Assembly (NCBI GenBank): GCA_951640165.1
Contig: OX621254.1
Location: 26,014,001-26,078,000, forward strand
Direction: 5' to 3'
Source: Pseudoips prasinana
Lineage: Eukaryota > Arthropoda > Insecta > Lepidoptera > Nolidae
DNA length: 64,000 nt
Shown: positions 19,700 to 52,376 of the stretch, piece after piece
How the letters are laid out: every line of letters starts with the position of its first letter
Position numbering within the stretch: position 1 is the stretch's first letter
Made by a program: the position numbers and the translations under genes
The notes under the pieces: model-generated
What the model was told of the DNA's origin: nothing
The model's database searches: none
The model's input: the letters and a program-made list of their open reading frames with translations, nothing else

Positions 19700-22600
19700 G
19701 TCGTCCCGAGGGAAATATATACACCAGAGAACGGGCAGCAGCGTTCTCCTGAGTACCATGTTCACCTTACTGCGATCGCCAACCCGTCTGCCAAGCGTGG
19801 CGATTATGGCAAATCCCCTCAAATGATGGACACAACTAAACCGCGCCCCCCAGTCCCCGGCAGCCCTGCTATTCCCAGCCGTGGTAACAGCCGTGGTTAC
19901 GGCAGGGCAGGGGGTGCTAAGAATCCCCGGCAGATTCCACGTTACCAAAAACGACGACCTCTGGCCCTGGCAACGTTTAACACACGAACACTGCGGTCCG
20001 ACGAGAAGATAACCGAACTGGAGGAAGAACTGAGCAGGTTACATTGGGATATTGTAGAATTATCTGAAGTCCGAAGAGAGGGGGAGGACTCGATAATACT
20101 GAAATCCGGAAACCTGCTCTATTACCGGGAGGGTGACCAACTATCCCAAGGTGGTGTAAAAAATAAAATAAAATAATAAAATAAATAAAAAAGGTTTTTA
20201 TTCACGTAGACTTTAAAAAAGCGCTTGTAAATAGTCAGAACATGTTTGTAGTAATATAGTTGTATACATTAGATATTATTTCTAGTAACATAGATATTTA
20301 GGTACATATGTATGAAAACATTTATAAAATTTGTGTCGGGTTCATAGTCCACAAGTCCCTCGTGAACAACGTAGTGAAAATCGAGAGTGTGTCGACGAGG
20401 GTTGCGTACCTTATACTCAGAATCACCAGGCGGTATTCGCTGAAGATTATACAGGTATACGCACCTACTTCGACATACTCCGATGATGCAGTCGAGGTCA
20501 TGTATGAGGACATATCCAGAGCCATACATACCTCGAACTCTTATTTCACTGTGGTCATGGGGGACTTCAACGCGAAGCTGGGCAAACGAATCGGTGATGA
20601 GCTGAAAGTGGGGCAATTTGGAACCGGAGATCGGAACCCCCGAGGCCAGATGTTGGCTGACTTCATGGAGAAGGAGGGTCTCTTTATGATGAATTCCTTC
20701 TTCAGGAAGCCGGCACATCGTAAATGGACCTGGGTGAGCCCCGATGGGAAAACTAGAAACGAGATAGACTTCATCCTGTCGACGAGGAGACAAGTATTCA
20801 ATGATGTCTCTGTGATCAATGCGGTTAAGACCGGGAGCGATCACAGACTGGTCAGAGGCTCATTGAACCTAAATGTCAAACTCGAGAGGTCCCGACTGAT
20901 GAAGTCTACGCTCCGTCCCATACCGTTCCACCTCCAAAACCCCGAACCCTTTCAACTCGAACTTCAGAACCGATTCGAATACCTAGCAGACTGTGAAGAA
21001 GTGGATACATACCACGACAGGTTCGTGGAAGCTGTCCATACGGCCGGGTCTAACTTCTACAAAACCCGCCGTACAAATGGAACCAAAAAGATCTCCGACC
21101 ATACCCTACAGCTTATGGAAGAAAGGCGGAAAATGATTCTAACATCCTCATGTGATGCTGCCAGATACAGGCAGCTCAACAGACAAATCTCAAAGTCTCT
21201 AACTCGCGACACACGCCAATTTAATACTATTAGTATAAAAGAGGCCATCGAGCGGAATAGAGGCTCTAAAGTGTTCGCAAGAGATTTGTCTATTGGGCAA
21301 AGCCAACTGACGAAGCTGAAGACTGAGGATGGCAGAATCGTCACGTCAAAACCAGAGTTGCTAGGTGAGATCGAGAAGTTCTATGGACAGTTATACACGA
21401 CAACGCGACTTCCTGTCAATAGTCATGCCGATCCAAGAGCAAGACTAACCCGACACTACACCCAAGATATCCCGGACGTCAGCCTGTACGAGATTAGAAT
21501 GGCTCTCAAACAACTAAAAAACAACAAAGCGCCGGGTGATGATGGAGTTACAGCTGAGCTTCTGAAGGCGGGTGGTACACCGATCCTACGGGCCCTTCAG
21601 AAGTTATTCAACTCCGTCATACTCGAAGGCCAAACGCCAAAAGCATGGCACAGGAGTGTGGTGGTGTTTTTCTTCAAAAAGGGCGATAAAACTCTATTGA
21701 AGAATTACAGACCCATCTCACTGCTGAGCCATGTTTACAAGTTGTTTTCGAGAGTCATTACGAATCGTCTCGCACGAAGGTTTGACGACTTCCAGCCTCC
21801 CGAACAAGCCGGATTCCGAAAAGGCTACAGTACCATAGACCACATACATACGCTGCGGCAAGTTATACAGAAGACAGAGGAGTATAACCAGCCATTATGC
21901 TTAGCGTTTGTGGACTATGAGAAAGCCTTTGATTCTATCGAAACATGGGCCGTGCTGAGGTCTCTTCAAAGGTGCCAAATTGACTATCAGTATGTCCAGG
22001 GGTGTTAAAGTGTTTGTACGAAAACGCCACCATGTCAATCCGACTTCAGGACCAGAACTCGAAACCTATTCAATTGCAGCGAGGCGTGAGACAGGGAGAC
22101 GTCATATCTCCGAAACTGTTCACCGCTGCATTGGAAGATGTTTTCAAGCTTCTGGACTGGGAAGGCTTTGGCATCAATGTCAATGGCGAGTACATCACCC
22201 ACCTTAGATTTGCCGACGACATAGTAGTCATGGCTGAGACCCTTGACGACCTCGGTACAATGCTCGATGGCCTCAGTAGAGTCTCTCAACAAGTGGGTCT
22301 GAAAATGAACATGGATAAGACGAAAATCATGTCGAACATCCATGTTGCACCCACTCTAGTTAAGGTTGGAGACTCTGCACTCGAAGTTGTTGAGAACTAT
22401 ATTTACCTAGGACAGACCATCCAACTTCGAAAAGGAGGTCAATCGTAGAATCCAACTCGGCTGGGCAGCGTTCGGGAAGCTACGTAATATCTTCTCATCC
22501 CAAATACCGCAGTGTCTCAAGTCGAAAGTCTTCGACCAGTGTGTGTTGCCAGTGATGACTTACGGAACAGAGACGTGGTCGCTCACTATGGGCCTTATCA

Positions 22601-22962
22601 GGCGGCTCAAGGTCACCCAAAGAGCAATGGAAAGGGCTATGCTTGGAGTTTCGCTGCGAGATCGAATAAGAAATGCTGAGATCCGCAGGCGAACTAAAGT
22701 AGCCGACATAACCCAAAGAATTGCCAAACTGAAGTGGCAGTGGGCAGGGCACATAGCTCGTAGAACTGACGGCCGATGGGGCAGAAAGGTTCTCGAGTGG
22801 CGACCACGAACCGGAAGACGCAGCGTGGGCAGGCCTCCTACACGGTGGACCGACGATCTTGTGCGGGTCGCGGGAAGCCGCTGGATGCGGGCAGCGCAGG
22901 ACCGGCTATTGTGGAGATCCTTGGGGGAGGCCTTTGTCCAGCAGTGGACGTCTTTCGGCTGA
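19700..22962 (+). pseudogene. RTE LINE polyprotein, copy 2, broken in at least three places
   Basis: The same domain order as 14186-17254 (basic N-terminus, endonuclease, RT with FADD, C-terminus), spread over several frames. Breaks: a ~180-bp foreign insert at 20157-20337 in the endonuclease; a frame change near 21990-22005 in the RT; a small deletion near 22430 (after YLGQTIQL). The endonuclease/RT piece 20338-22008 and the C-terminal piece 22543-22962 are open. The 5' part reads through from the mariner remnant by chance. Confidence 0.9.
20157..20337 (+). repeat. Dispersed repeat R (copy inside RTE copy 2)
   Basis: Starting with A/T-rich (AAATA)n, this carries TTTTTATTCACGTAGACTTT and AATAGTCAGAACATG. 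Three other loci share it (48120-48232 with 50200-50420; 60205-60530; 58490-58648 with 59238-59285). Its polarity suggests the 3' end of a retroposon read on the opposite strand. It splits the endonuclease of the RTE, so it is the later insertion. Confidence 0.75.
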
Positions 22963-22981
22963 TATGATGATGATGATGATG

Positions 22982-22991
22982 ATTTGAGCGT
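22982..22991 (+). repeat. Target-site duplication of RTE copy 2, right
   Basis: ATTTGAGCGT, identical to 19626-19635. Confidence 0.85.
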
Positions 22992-23406
22992 TATGCGGCG
23001 TTTAAGAGAACAAATTCGACGAAAAAGGCCAGATTTGGGGAAAGAAAATTCTTGGATTTTGCACCACGATAATGCGCCCTCGCACAAGGCCATCATTGTG
23101 AACGAATTTTTGACCAATCACTCAACAAATACCATCCAGCAACCACCATATTCACCAGATATGGCTCCAGCTGACTTCTTTCTTTTTCTTAAACTCAAAT
23201 TACCATTTCGTGGTACCCGTTTCCAATCGGTAGAAGACATAAAGGAGAATTCGCGGCAAGAACTGAACTCAATTCCGAAAGCAGCGTTTAAAAAATGTTT
23301 TGATGAATGGATTATTCGTTGGCGTAAGTGTATCGTTTCTGAAGGAGCATACTTTGAAGGTGATAAAATAAATTTGGATGAATACAAACATTTTGTATAT
23401 TATTGA
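22992..23406 (+). pseudogene. mariner transposase, C-terminal half
   Basis: It continues the transposase after the RTE element. HHDNAPSH holds the second catalytic Asp, and the third lies 35 residues on in SPDMAPADFF, the D34D spacing of mariner. The protein ends DEYKHFVYY with a TGA at 23404-23406. This half is open, but the N-terminal half is not. Confidence 0.88.
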
Positions 23407-23462
23407 TCTTTTCCCGGTACTCTCTTGACAGAGTAGTATAATATGCTATGAATAGTGCTTTG

Positions 23463-23692
23463 ACGGGCCGGTTGGCGTTGTTGGTAGATGCTTGCTTTTC
23501 ACGCCGCAGGTCGTGGGCTTGAGTCCCACCCAGGACAGTTATTATTTGTATGCATGAACATGTCTGTTTGTCCTGAGTCTGTGTGTAATTAGCTTTATAA
23601 ATATATATTTACTAAAGTAGAATCAGTTATCTGGTTTCCTTGGCCTGGTTTGGTTGTGTTAATAATGGCCTCAGATATTATTAATTGCACAT
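23463..23692 (+). repeat. tRNA-headed SINE, family A
   Basis: The head has a degraded A box (GGTTGGCGTTGTTGGTAG) and a B box-like GGGCTTGAGTCCC. The conserved body follows: CCACCCAGGACAG, TGTTTGTCCTGAGTCTG, a TATTTAC block, and an ATTATTA end. Other members: 31960-32150, 35017-35275, 39735-39990, 41205-41300, 42735-42990, 51460-51960, 53088-53300 and 54530-57900. Confidence 0.8.
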
Positions 23693-23933
23693 AAAGTCCA
23701 GTAGTATGAGTACTCATCTACCTTAGTACCCTCGTATTCTGTGTGTTTACATGCAAATAAATTTTTGACTTTGACTTTCAAGGCTCAATTCTTGCAGAGG
23801 TCAAATATTTATGTAACCTATTAATAAAAAATTCAAAAAATACCAAAAAATTAACAAATTCATCAAAAAGTCCCAAAAATTAGTAAAAAGACATAAATTT
23901 TTCTTTAAATATAATAGTCAAAACAGGGAAAGA

Positions 23934-24896
23934 TTGGAATTAATAGAAAAGTTGAATTTGTATACTATAAAATTAAAAAACAGTACTTTAAAATACAATT
24001 GTGATATAGAAAGTCAACAAAAAAAAATTGACTTTCTTCAAGATGAGCTCAAAAGAATAACAATAAAGTATGAACTGTCCGAAAAACAGTCGCTTACCTG
24101 TTCCTTGCTAGAAAAACAGTCTCCTAATTTACTGAAAACAAATAATAATAATAGTAATAGTTCCCCTAACCAATCTGAAACTTCACATAACAGGTCATTA
24201 GCTCATAGAATACACACAAATAATGTAAAAATAAATTTTAAGTCTGAAGTGACAATATTCAGTGATGAAATTGGTAAAAACTTAGGGCGGTCATTATCAA
24301 CAGCAGGACATTCAAATATCAATTTCTGTATGCCTGGAGCCTCTAGCCACCATATCTTCAAAAAAGTTTTTGAACATAAATTTAATAATCCTGGTAATCT
24401 GATTCTTTTAATGGGAAATAGGGGTAATTTGAATAAAAAATCACTTGTACAGTATATTAATCATTTAAATTGTTTAAATATAAGTAAAGTTGTTATATTC
24501 TCATTTCCCTATAGTGCTAGTTTGTCACAGGAGGAAAATATGATTAGATATAACTTGAATCTAACTTTACACACATTATCAACCTATATGCAGGAGAAAT
24601 TACATGTAATTGACATTAACACCTTTGTTAAGAAACCTTTTTACCTGACAAAAGATAACTATTGCTATCTTCCTAACTATTGTACAAGACAAATAGCTTC
24701 ATCGCTATGTTATTTCTTTGACATTTCAGCCAGGAACTTGGCTAAACCTTTAGCTAGAAGTGAGATGTTTGGCCAAGTACTGAGTACTGAGCAATGTACC
24801 GTTGACATAAATAATGCCAGTTGTATGCCTACTGATGATGACAATTTGAATATATCCAATTCAAATGACATTTATATTCAAAATAATTTAAATTAA
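23934..24896 (+). CDS. LINE ORF1 with esterase-like (SGNH) domain, no ATG start
   Basis: The frame is open from about 23808 but contains no ATG near its beginning; the first plausible start codon is TTG at 23934 (320 codons). Residues 1-60 are lysine-rich and coiled-coil-like. Residues ~100-245 show blocks typical of SGNH-hydrolase-like ORF1 proteins (FSDEIGKNLGRSL, MPGASSHHIFK, NLILLMGNRGN, IFSFPYS), but the catalytic Ser of the first block is not obvious, since Asp-Glu stands there. It ends six bases before ORF2. Role: RNA binding or packaging for retrotransposition, by analogy. Confidence 0.65.
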   Translation: MELIEKLNLYTIKLKNSTLKYNCDIESQQKKIDFLQDELKRITIKYELSEKQSLTCSLLEKQSPNLLKTNNNNSNSSPNQSETSHNRSLAHRIHTNNVKINFKSEVTIFSDEIGKNLGRSLSTAGHSNINFCMPGASSHHIFKKVFEHKFNNPGNLILLMGNRGNLNKKSLVQYINHLNCLNISKVVIFSFPYSASLSQEENMIRYNLNLTLHTLSTYMQEKLHVIDINTFVKKPFYLTKDNYCYLPNYCTRQIASSLCYFFDISARNLAKPLARSEMFGQVLSTEQCTVDINNASCMPTDDDNLNISNSNDIYIQNNLN

Positions 24897-24901
24897 ATAG
24901 T

Positions 24902-27900
24902 ATGACAATAGAGGATTTCTCTTGCATAATACCAAATTCTGGTCATGGTTTTAATGTGAGTTTAAGTGGGAAGGCAGATCCACGTAATGTAATAAAAAAA
25001 AATTTGAACCCATCAAACATACATGATAAAGTCAATAAATATACTAAAAAAAATTGTATTAACCTGGTGCACCAAAATATTCAAGGTTTGATGGGAAAAG
25101 AGCTAGAATTGGAGCTGTTTTTGAATTGTAACAATATAGATATTTTATGTTTAACTGAGCACTGGCTAAAACTCCATCAATTCATTTTCAGCTTCAATAA
25201 TCACCAGGTTGTAAGCTCGTTCATCAGGGAAAAATATATTCATGGTGGCTCTCTAATTTTAATAAATAAGTTGTTAAAGTTTAAAGAAAGAAGTGATGTT
25301 GTGAGCCTCTCTGTTGAGCGAGTTGTAGAGATTTCATGTGTTGAGTTGGAGCAATTTATTGTTTTGAGTCTTTACAAACCTCCTTGTGCACCATTTGATA
25401 CTTTTTCAGATATTATGGAGGATGTATTAAATAAATTATCTAACAGCCATAAAACAGTTATTATTTGTGGAGATTTTAATATAAATATTTTGGAGAAAAG
25501 CACAATAAGTTGCAATTTATTAAATTTGTTTAAATCCTATAATTTATATCACAATTTTACAGAACCAACTAGAGTAACTGCTACAAGTGCTACATGCATT
25601 GATAATATATTTAGCACTGTAAAACCTTTATTTAAATCAATAATCAATAAAATTCAGTCAGATCATTCAGGTCAGTTGGTAACTTATTCAAATGCTCCAA
25701 AAATTAAAAGAAATCTTATAAGCTATATTCCGTTTAGTGAAAACCGCTTAGAAAAATTTAAATGTAATATAGTAAAACAAATAGCATGGCTGCCCTATCA
25801 TCATAATCCGGATCACTTGTACAACTCTTTATTCAATTTGATTAATGATGAGTTCTGCACAATGTTCACACCCAAACAACTGTCTGTAAGTGACCGTCTG
25901 GTATTCAGTGATTGGGCAACTCCAGGCATCTATAAAAGTCGGAATCGGTTGTATGAATTGTATGAAGAAAGATCCCATAATCATAATACAGAGTTTCAAG
26001 AATATGTGAAACAATATGCCAAAACATTTAGACGAGCCTGTACCGCTGCTAAATCTTTGCACATAAAAAATATACTTCAATCTTCTACAAATATAATCAA
26101 AACTACTTGGAAGATAATTAATGCTGAGACAGGTAAAACAAAAATACGTAGTCGTGATTTTAACTTAGTAATAAACAACATAGATATTAAAGGCGATTTG
26201 GAGATTGCGACTGAGTTTGAAAAATATTTTTCGAATATTCCAGTCATACTTACTAACTCTCTTTCATGTTCTTCTACATCTGCTGAGCAGATACTCAAGC
26301 AAAGCGTAGAGTCGTGTGACACAGTTTTTGAATTTTCGGTGGTTAGCCCTAAAGATATTTTAAATGCTTTCAAGAGTATTAATATGAAAAACACAAAGGA
26401 TCTGTGGGGTCTATCTGTTAAGACTGTTTCATCAATTATTACTATAATCGCCCCACACTTAGCTACTGTGTTCAATTGCTGTGTTGCATCAGGTGTATTT
26501 CCTGACTTGATGAAGTATAGTAAAATCATTCCTTTGTTTAAAGCTGGTGATACTTCAGACCCTTCAAATTTTCGACCTGTTTCCGCGCTGCCCACTCTTA
26601 GTAAAATATTTGAAAAGCTTATGCTTAGCCAGCTGCTCAGACACTTTAATATACATAATTTACTACACCGGAAACAGTTTGGATTCACAAAGGGTTGTTC
26701 AACCATAGATGCAGGGGTCAACTTATTAAAAAGTATATTCGCGGCGTGGGAAGACTCGCAAGATGCATTAGGTATCTTTTGCGATTTGTCCAAAGCGTTC
26801 GATTGCGTTCATCATGATACTCTGGTCAGAAAATTACACCACTACGGTATTAGGAACAAGGCTCTCGAACTTCTGACTTCTTACTTGGGCAATAGAATTC
26901 AGAAGGTCGAAATAAACGGTAAAATATCTCCGGGATCTCCAGTGGTAATGGGCGTCCCACAGGGGTCAATTCTGGGCCCATTTTTGTTTTTAATTTATAT
27001 AAATGACTTACCTTACTACGTAAGGGATAAGCATGAGATTGTGTTGTTTGCAGATGATACTTCCCTGACGTTCAAAATAAACCGACAATTAAGCAATTTT
27101 GACGATGTTAATGATGCAATCTCTAAAGTTGTTCATTGGTTTAATGCCAATAATCTTGTGCTTAATGATAAGAAAACTAAAGTCATTAAATTCACTACAC
27201 CGAATGTGAAACAGGCGACAACCAATGTACAACTTAATGGAGCTAGGTTGGACCCTGTTGAATCAACTGTGTTCTTGGGTATCACTATTGACTCAAAGCT
27301 ACAATGGAGCCCACAAATAGAAAAACTGTCCGGCAAATTAAGTTCTGCAGCATATGCAGTGAAATCTATTAGACGGCTGACTGATGTTGACACAGCTAGA
27401 ATGGTTTATTTCAATTATTTTCATAGTGTAATGTCCTATGGAATTCTTCTCTGGGGTAGCTCTGCTGACATTGACACCATATTTATATTGCAAAAAAGAG
27501 CTGTAAGAGCTATCTATAATCTTGGCCCGAGAGTGTCTCTAAGAGAAAAATTCAAAGAGGTCAACATTCTAACTGTACCATCTCAGTATATATATGAAAA
27601 CTTACTATATGTGCCTAAGAATATCGATTCCTTCTGTAAAAGGAGCGATACACATAATGTAAATACTAGATATAAGAATAATCTCATACTGCATACTACC
27701 CGTCTCCACAAAATAAGTAACTCTTTTATGGGGCAATGTATAAGATTCTATAACAAACTTCCCAATGATATTAGAGAATTGTCTACGAATAAGTTTAAAA
27801 GAATTATTAAAGCCAAATTGTGTAGCAGGGCATATTACAAAATTTCTGATTATTTAAGTGATAAAAGTGCTTGGGATGGAGTTGTTCTGAGTCAACACAC

Positions 27901-27904
27901 ATGA
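24902..27904 (+). CDS. LINE ORF2: endonuclease and reverse transcriptase
   Basis: 1,000 codons from the ATG at 24902, with no stop. Endonuclease: HQNIQGLMGKELEL, LCLTEHWL, ICGDFNINIL, SDHSGQLV (residues ~60-260). Reverse transcriptase: FRPVSALPTLSKIFEKLM, FGFTKGCSTIDA, GIFCDLSKAFDCVHHD, GVPQGSILGPFLFLIYINDL and the active site FADDTSL (about residue 717). The C-terminal ~200 residues have RAVRAIYNLG and NKLPNDIRELSTNKFKR. Fully intact, hence potentially functional, but partnered with an ORF1 lacking a normal start. Confidence 0.92.
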   Translation: MTIEDFSCIIPNSGHGFNVSLSGKADPRNVIKKNLNPSNIHDKVNKYTKKNCINLVHQNIQGLMGKELELELFLNCNNIDILCLTEHWLKLHQFIFSFNNHQVVSSFIREKYIHGGSLILINKLLKFKERSDVVSLSVERVVEISCVELEQFIVLSLYKPPCAPFDTFSDIMEDVLNKLSNSHKTVIICGDFNINILEKSTISCNLLNLFKSYNLYHNFTEPTRVTATSATCIDNIFSTVKPLFKSIINKIQSDHSGQLVTYSNAPKIKRNLISYIPFSENRLEKFKCNIVKQIAWLPYHHNPDHLYNSLFNLINDEFCTMFTPKQLSVSDRLVFSDWATPGIYKSRNRLYELYEERSHNHNTEFQEYVKQYAKTFRRACTAAKSLHIKNILQSSTNIIKTTWKIINAETGKTKIRSRDFNLVINNIDIKGDLEIATEFEKYFSNIPVILTNSLSCSSTSAEQILKQSVESCDTVFEFSVVSPKDILNAFKSINMKNTKDLWGLSVKTVSSIITIIAPHLATVFNCCVASGVFPDLMKYSKIIPLFKAGDTSDPSNFRPVSALPTLSKIFEKLMLSQLLRHFNIHNLLHRKQFGFTKGCSTIDAGVNLLKSIFAAWEDSQDALGIFCDLSKAFDCVHHDTLVRKLHHYGIRNKALELLTSYLGNRIQKVEINGKISPGSPVVMGVPQGSILGPFLFLIYINDLPYYVRDKHEIVLFADDTSLTFKINRQLSNFDDVNDAISKVVHWFNANNLVLNDKKTKVIKFTTPNVKQATTNVQLNGARLDPVESTVFLGITIDSKLQWSPQIEKLSGKLSSAAYAVKSIRRLTDVDTARMVYFNYFHSVMSYGILLWGSSADIDTIFILQKRAVRAIYNLGPRVSLREKFKEVNILTVPSQYIYENLLYVPKNIDSFCKRSDTHNVNTRYKNNLILHTTRLHKISNSFMGQCIRFYNKLPNDIRELSTNKFKRIIKAKLCSRAYYKISDYLSDKSAWDGVVLSQHT

Positions 27905-28082
27905 TTGTAATTAATCTTAAGTATATTTTATTTTAAAAAAGGATTCCTACTGAGTTTTCTGGCAGTGTTTCTCAGTAGCTGCCACGTCATGCACTGCACG
28001 GTAGGGTAAAAAAAATATGACGATTCCACATAAATGTAAAATTTTTACGGAATAAAGTTACTTTGATTTGATTTGATTTGAT

Positions 28083-28794
28083 AATAGTTGATCTTAGTTT
28101 GCGTCTGATTTGTGTCCATCAACTCGTCATTAGCATGTTTGTAAAATGTTACACTTTTAAGAGGTTTATTTTTTCACTATGGTCGTTGTCTTTAAAAATA
28201 GTAAAGTGATTTGGGTTTTTTTTATTAAACCCTTGGTATTATTTATATAATAGCACCGGTTTGCTCGCCCTCGAGGAAGCGGGCTACCTGATGTTACCTG
28301 ATCAAAGTCTACTATAGACACTCGCATCACAAGAAAGGCCGCTAGGAGAGGTAGGGCTTAGCGTTCATTTACTCAAAGAGCAGCCCGCCTGGGGAAGTAC
28401 CTCCACCTTACAGAAGACATTCCTTAATAATAACATCAATAATTTGAATGTTGTGTTTCTGCGTGTGAGTAAGGTCCCCAGAGCTTATTGGGTGGGGGGA
28501 AGGGTCAGAAACGCTTTTTTACTCACTTTTAAAGGCCGGCAACACACCCGCGACTCCTCTGGTGTTTCGAGTGTTCATGGGCGGCCGTGATCATTACCAT
28601 CAGGTAACTCACTTACAAGTTTGTCGCCCTCTGATATAAAAATAATTGTGCGTTGCCGAACTGTCAGATAGGAATGACTCGCATCTTGAAGGTTACCATG
28701 TCATACCGGATCAGAAATACCTCCGCAGTTAATTAATTTAGCGTAAAAGTTTTTTATAAATCGCACGGTGGTGTTTATTCATCCTGATTATCTA
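28083..28794. other. Non-coding stretch with LINE 3'-end fragments
   Basis: At about 28529-28645 a fragment (GCCGGCAACACACCCGCGAC, ACCATCAGGTAACTCAC) matches the LINE 3' end at 52670-52925. At 28690-28735 a piece of the same 3' end (CATACCGGATCAGAAATACC) lies in the opposite direction. 28083-28520 shows nothing I recognise. Confidence 0.5.
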
Positions 28795-29045
28795 TATTTT
28801 TGAAGATGTGTAGTGACGTAAACCAATATCAGAATATCATCATCCCATTTTATCCCGTAGGGGGTATAGAAGTCAACCCGAGGGAATATGTACCAGAGGA
28901 CGGGCAGCAGCTTCCTTCTGAGTACTAAGACCATCTTACTGCGATCATGAACCCGTCTCCCAAACGTGACGATTATGACAAATCTCCCCAAGATGATTCT
29001 TTGAGGAGGCCTGTCCAGAAGTTTTCGGCTGTAACGATGATGATG
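28795..29045 (+). repeat. Miniature RTE derivative
   Basis: The RTE 5' region (TATCATCATCCCATTTTATC, ACCAGAGGACGGGCAGCAGC, CTGCGATCATGAACCCGTC) is joined near 28985 to the last ~50 bp of the RTE 3' end (GAGGCCTGTCCAGAAG) and a short (ATG)n tail. About 3 kb of coding sequence is missing. Confidence 0.75.
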
Positions 29046-29365
29046 AGCTATTATTTTTGCAATTGATGCCTTTTTTGCAAATAATTGGTAATATTTCATA
29101 TTATGCTATCATGTCATTAATATCTGTCGAATTATCTAGTTGTATCTTAATGTAAACCATTCAGAAATCACCTATTAAGCCAGCTATTTTGCCACAATGA
29201 TCTCGGTCCAATGATTGTTCGTTGGTGTTCCAAGGCTGTTCTCAAGTTACTCGCACGAGTCTCTACTCGCACGTATACAAATAGAGCGAGAGAGGAAGTC
29301 GCATGTGGTCATGACGTATTTTCCGTAAAAACTGCCGAACTACAGATACTGCAACTTCTTTTGAT

Positions 29366-29454
29366 CCAGTGTTTCTCAAAAAATATTATGAGACTTTTTC
29401 CCTCATAAGACTAATAAGTCTTATGAGGGAAAAAATATTTTTGAGAAACACTGG
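29366..29454. repeat. Hairpin (short palindrome)
   Basis: CCAGTGTTTCTCAAAAAATA is mirrored as TATTTTTGAGAAACACTGG, with TCCCTCATAAGAC and GTCTTATGAGGGA as the inner arms around TAATAA. The left arm has about nine extra bases. It could be a small hairpin MITE; no other copy was found. Confidence 0.7.
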
Positions 29455-30900
29455 TATAGTTATATGAGTTAACTGGAAACACCGCTCAGAATATGTATGT
29501 CGATTAAAATAATAAATACTTACTTAACATTAATACTTACATAAACTCACGCCTGTTTCCCAGAGGGGTAGACAGAGACAACGCATTTCCATTAGTCACA
29601 ATCATTACACACCTCTTTTGCCTCGTTTACTGTCATTATTTTGTTCATATGGTTTAGTGTACTTCTTACCTGGCCATTCTTGGGAACATCTCCGATTTGT
29701 TTACATAATTTTCTACGGGGACTTCCCCTTCCGGTTGTACCATTCACACATACCAAGTATTGTCAATCGTCTTTCATTCATACTTTCAATTTTTTTCCTG
29801 ACGGTTTGATTACCAATACCTAGTTCATGTACGCTTTCTTCTCCGGGTCGTCCACCTAGGTAGCTAGAGAAAGCCGCAGGTTGGCAAGGGTAGGTCGCTC
29901 GGCGGTGAGGATCGTGTTGGCCGCTTAACACGTAATCGGTGACCCAATGCAAGTGATCGTCACCCTCATTTAGAATTCCATCTTTTTACTTCAGCGACTC
30001 CAGGTAAGGTGCCCTCAGGTATTAGTCACTTAGATTAAACGGCTGGTTGAGAGCCTTCTGCGCTAACCATCTGCTCATTGTCTTCATTTCTTTTTAATTT
30101 TCAGTTATGATTACGAAATTTAAAAATAACATGTTAGTAACTTGTTATTAGTATTACAACGTTGTATCGTAAAAGTATTTTTCTAATGGGACCAAAAATA
30201 TATAAAAATTACCATCGTTTATGCGTACTATAGAAAATGTAAAAATATTCAAAAATAAATTACAACTATTTCTGGTTGAGATATTATTCTCTTGAGGAAT
30301 ACTTTAATGACAAATTGTAATATATTATAACATTGTATTAGAGAAATAACAATTTAATAAATTATAACGATTATTATTTCTAATAGCGAGACATTTTATT
30401 TTATTTATTTTGTATTTTGAATTTCACTGTTACCCATTGGACTTTCTGTTTTGACTTTAATTTTGTATTTTTATATTATAATTTTGTATTTGTAAATTTA
30501 GATTATTTTTGTAAACTTATATGGTATATATATCAAATAAGTAGATGTGATTTGTACACCATACTCATGGTAGAACATAGTGCACGTAACCTAATTTAAG
30601 GCCAATCGTTGTATTATTACCTATGCTTCACAAATAAATGATGATTATGATTATTTATTTAAGGCTTTAAATAAATATATAATTGATGATGAAAATGACC
30701 GTGCGGACGGTCTAATTATTCTTTTTTGTTACTGTATTTGCCTACGTTTATGTACTGCATTGTGAGCTGGACAAGTACAAGTGTATGTTAATACCCAACT
30801 GTTGAATAAATTTCATTTCATTTCATCATGTAATTCATTAGTATTCCTAAATTATTTTGAGCTTATATCTAAAAGTAAAAAGAAAACTAAAAAGTAATTC
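29455..30900. other. Intergenic sequence with retroposon pieces
   Basis: 29530-29640 carries a moth-type dispersed repeat (ACGCCTGTTTCCCAGAGGGG). 30370-30828 is AT-rich and ends AATAAA then TTTCATTTCATTTCATC, like the 3' UTR and tail of a 5'-truncated LINE. 29820-30080 was not recognised. No coding exon was found. Confidence 0.45.
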
Positions 30901-30914
30901 AAATACACACAATA

Positions 30915-30920
30915 TTTATT
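30915..30920 (-). terminator. Polyadenylation signal of the protease gene
   Basis: AATAAA on the minus strand, 72 bp past the stop codon of the last exon. Cleavage would fall at about 30895-30900. Confidence 0.6.
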
Positions 30921-30991
30921 AAGGGAGAATCAAATACATTGTAGTACACAAAAATAATCAAATAAAGAAGTTTACAACTCAAATTTTAAGG

Positions 30992-52371
<21,380 letters not shown>

Positions 52372-52376
52372 TGTTA

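Larger units (their letters stand above)
19636..22981 (+). mobile_element. RTE-clade LINE (copy 2), inserted in mariner
   Basis: The start (TGTGTGGTGACGGCC) and the (ATG)n tail (about 22962-22981) match copy 1, and protein similarity is high throughout. It is full length but disabled by an inserted repeat and frameshifts. Its ten-base target duplication lies within the mariner transposase gene. Confidence 0.92.
18795..23433 (+). mobile_element. mariner transposon interrupted by an RTE LINE
   Basis: Imperfect terminal inverted repeats lie at 18795-18822 (CAGTCAAAAAAGTATCGGGA) and about 23408-23433 (TCCCGGTACTCTC in the opposite sense). TA dinucleotides flank both ends. Transposase halves at 18989-19635 and 22992-23406 would join across the insertion. 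Without it the element is about 1.3 kb, normal for mariner. Confidence 0.85.
23780..28082 (+). mobile_element. Jockey/CR1-type LINE with intact ORF2
   Basis: Two ORFs are followed by a short 3' UTR and a TTTGA tail (28056-28082) after AATAAA. ORF1 lacks an ATG, so the copy is probably 5'-truncated or mutated there. A 5'-truncated relative is at 46596-46965 (minus), with the same C-terminus and 3' UTR. Clade within the Jockey/CR1 superfamily was not resolved. Confidence 0.85.

Noticed and set aside
19286..20176. 296-codon ORF starting in mariner and ending in RTE
   Set aside because: A chance read-through from a dead transposase into the inserted LINE, not a gene.
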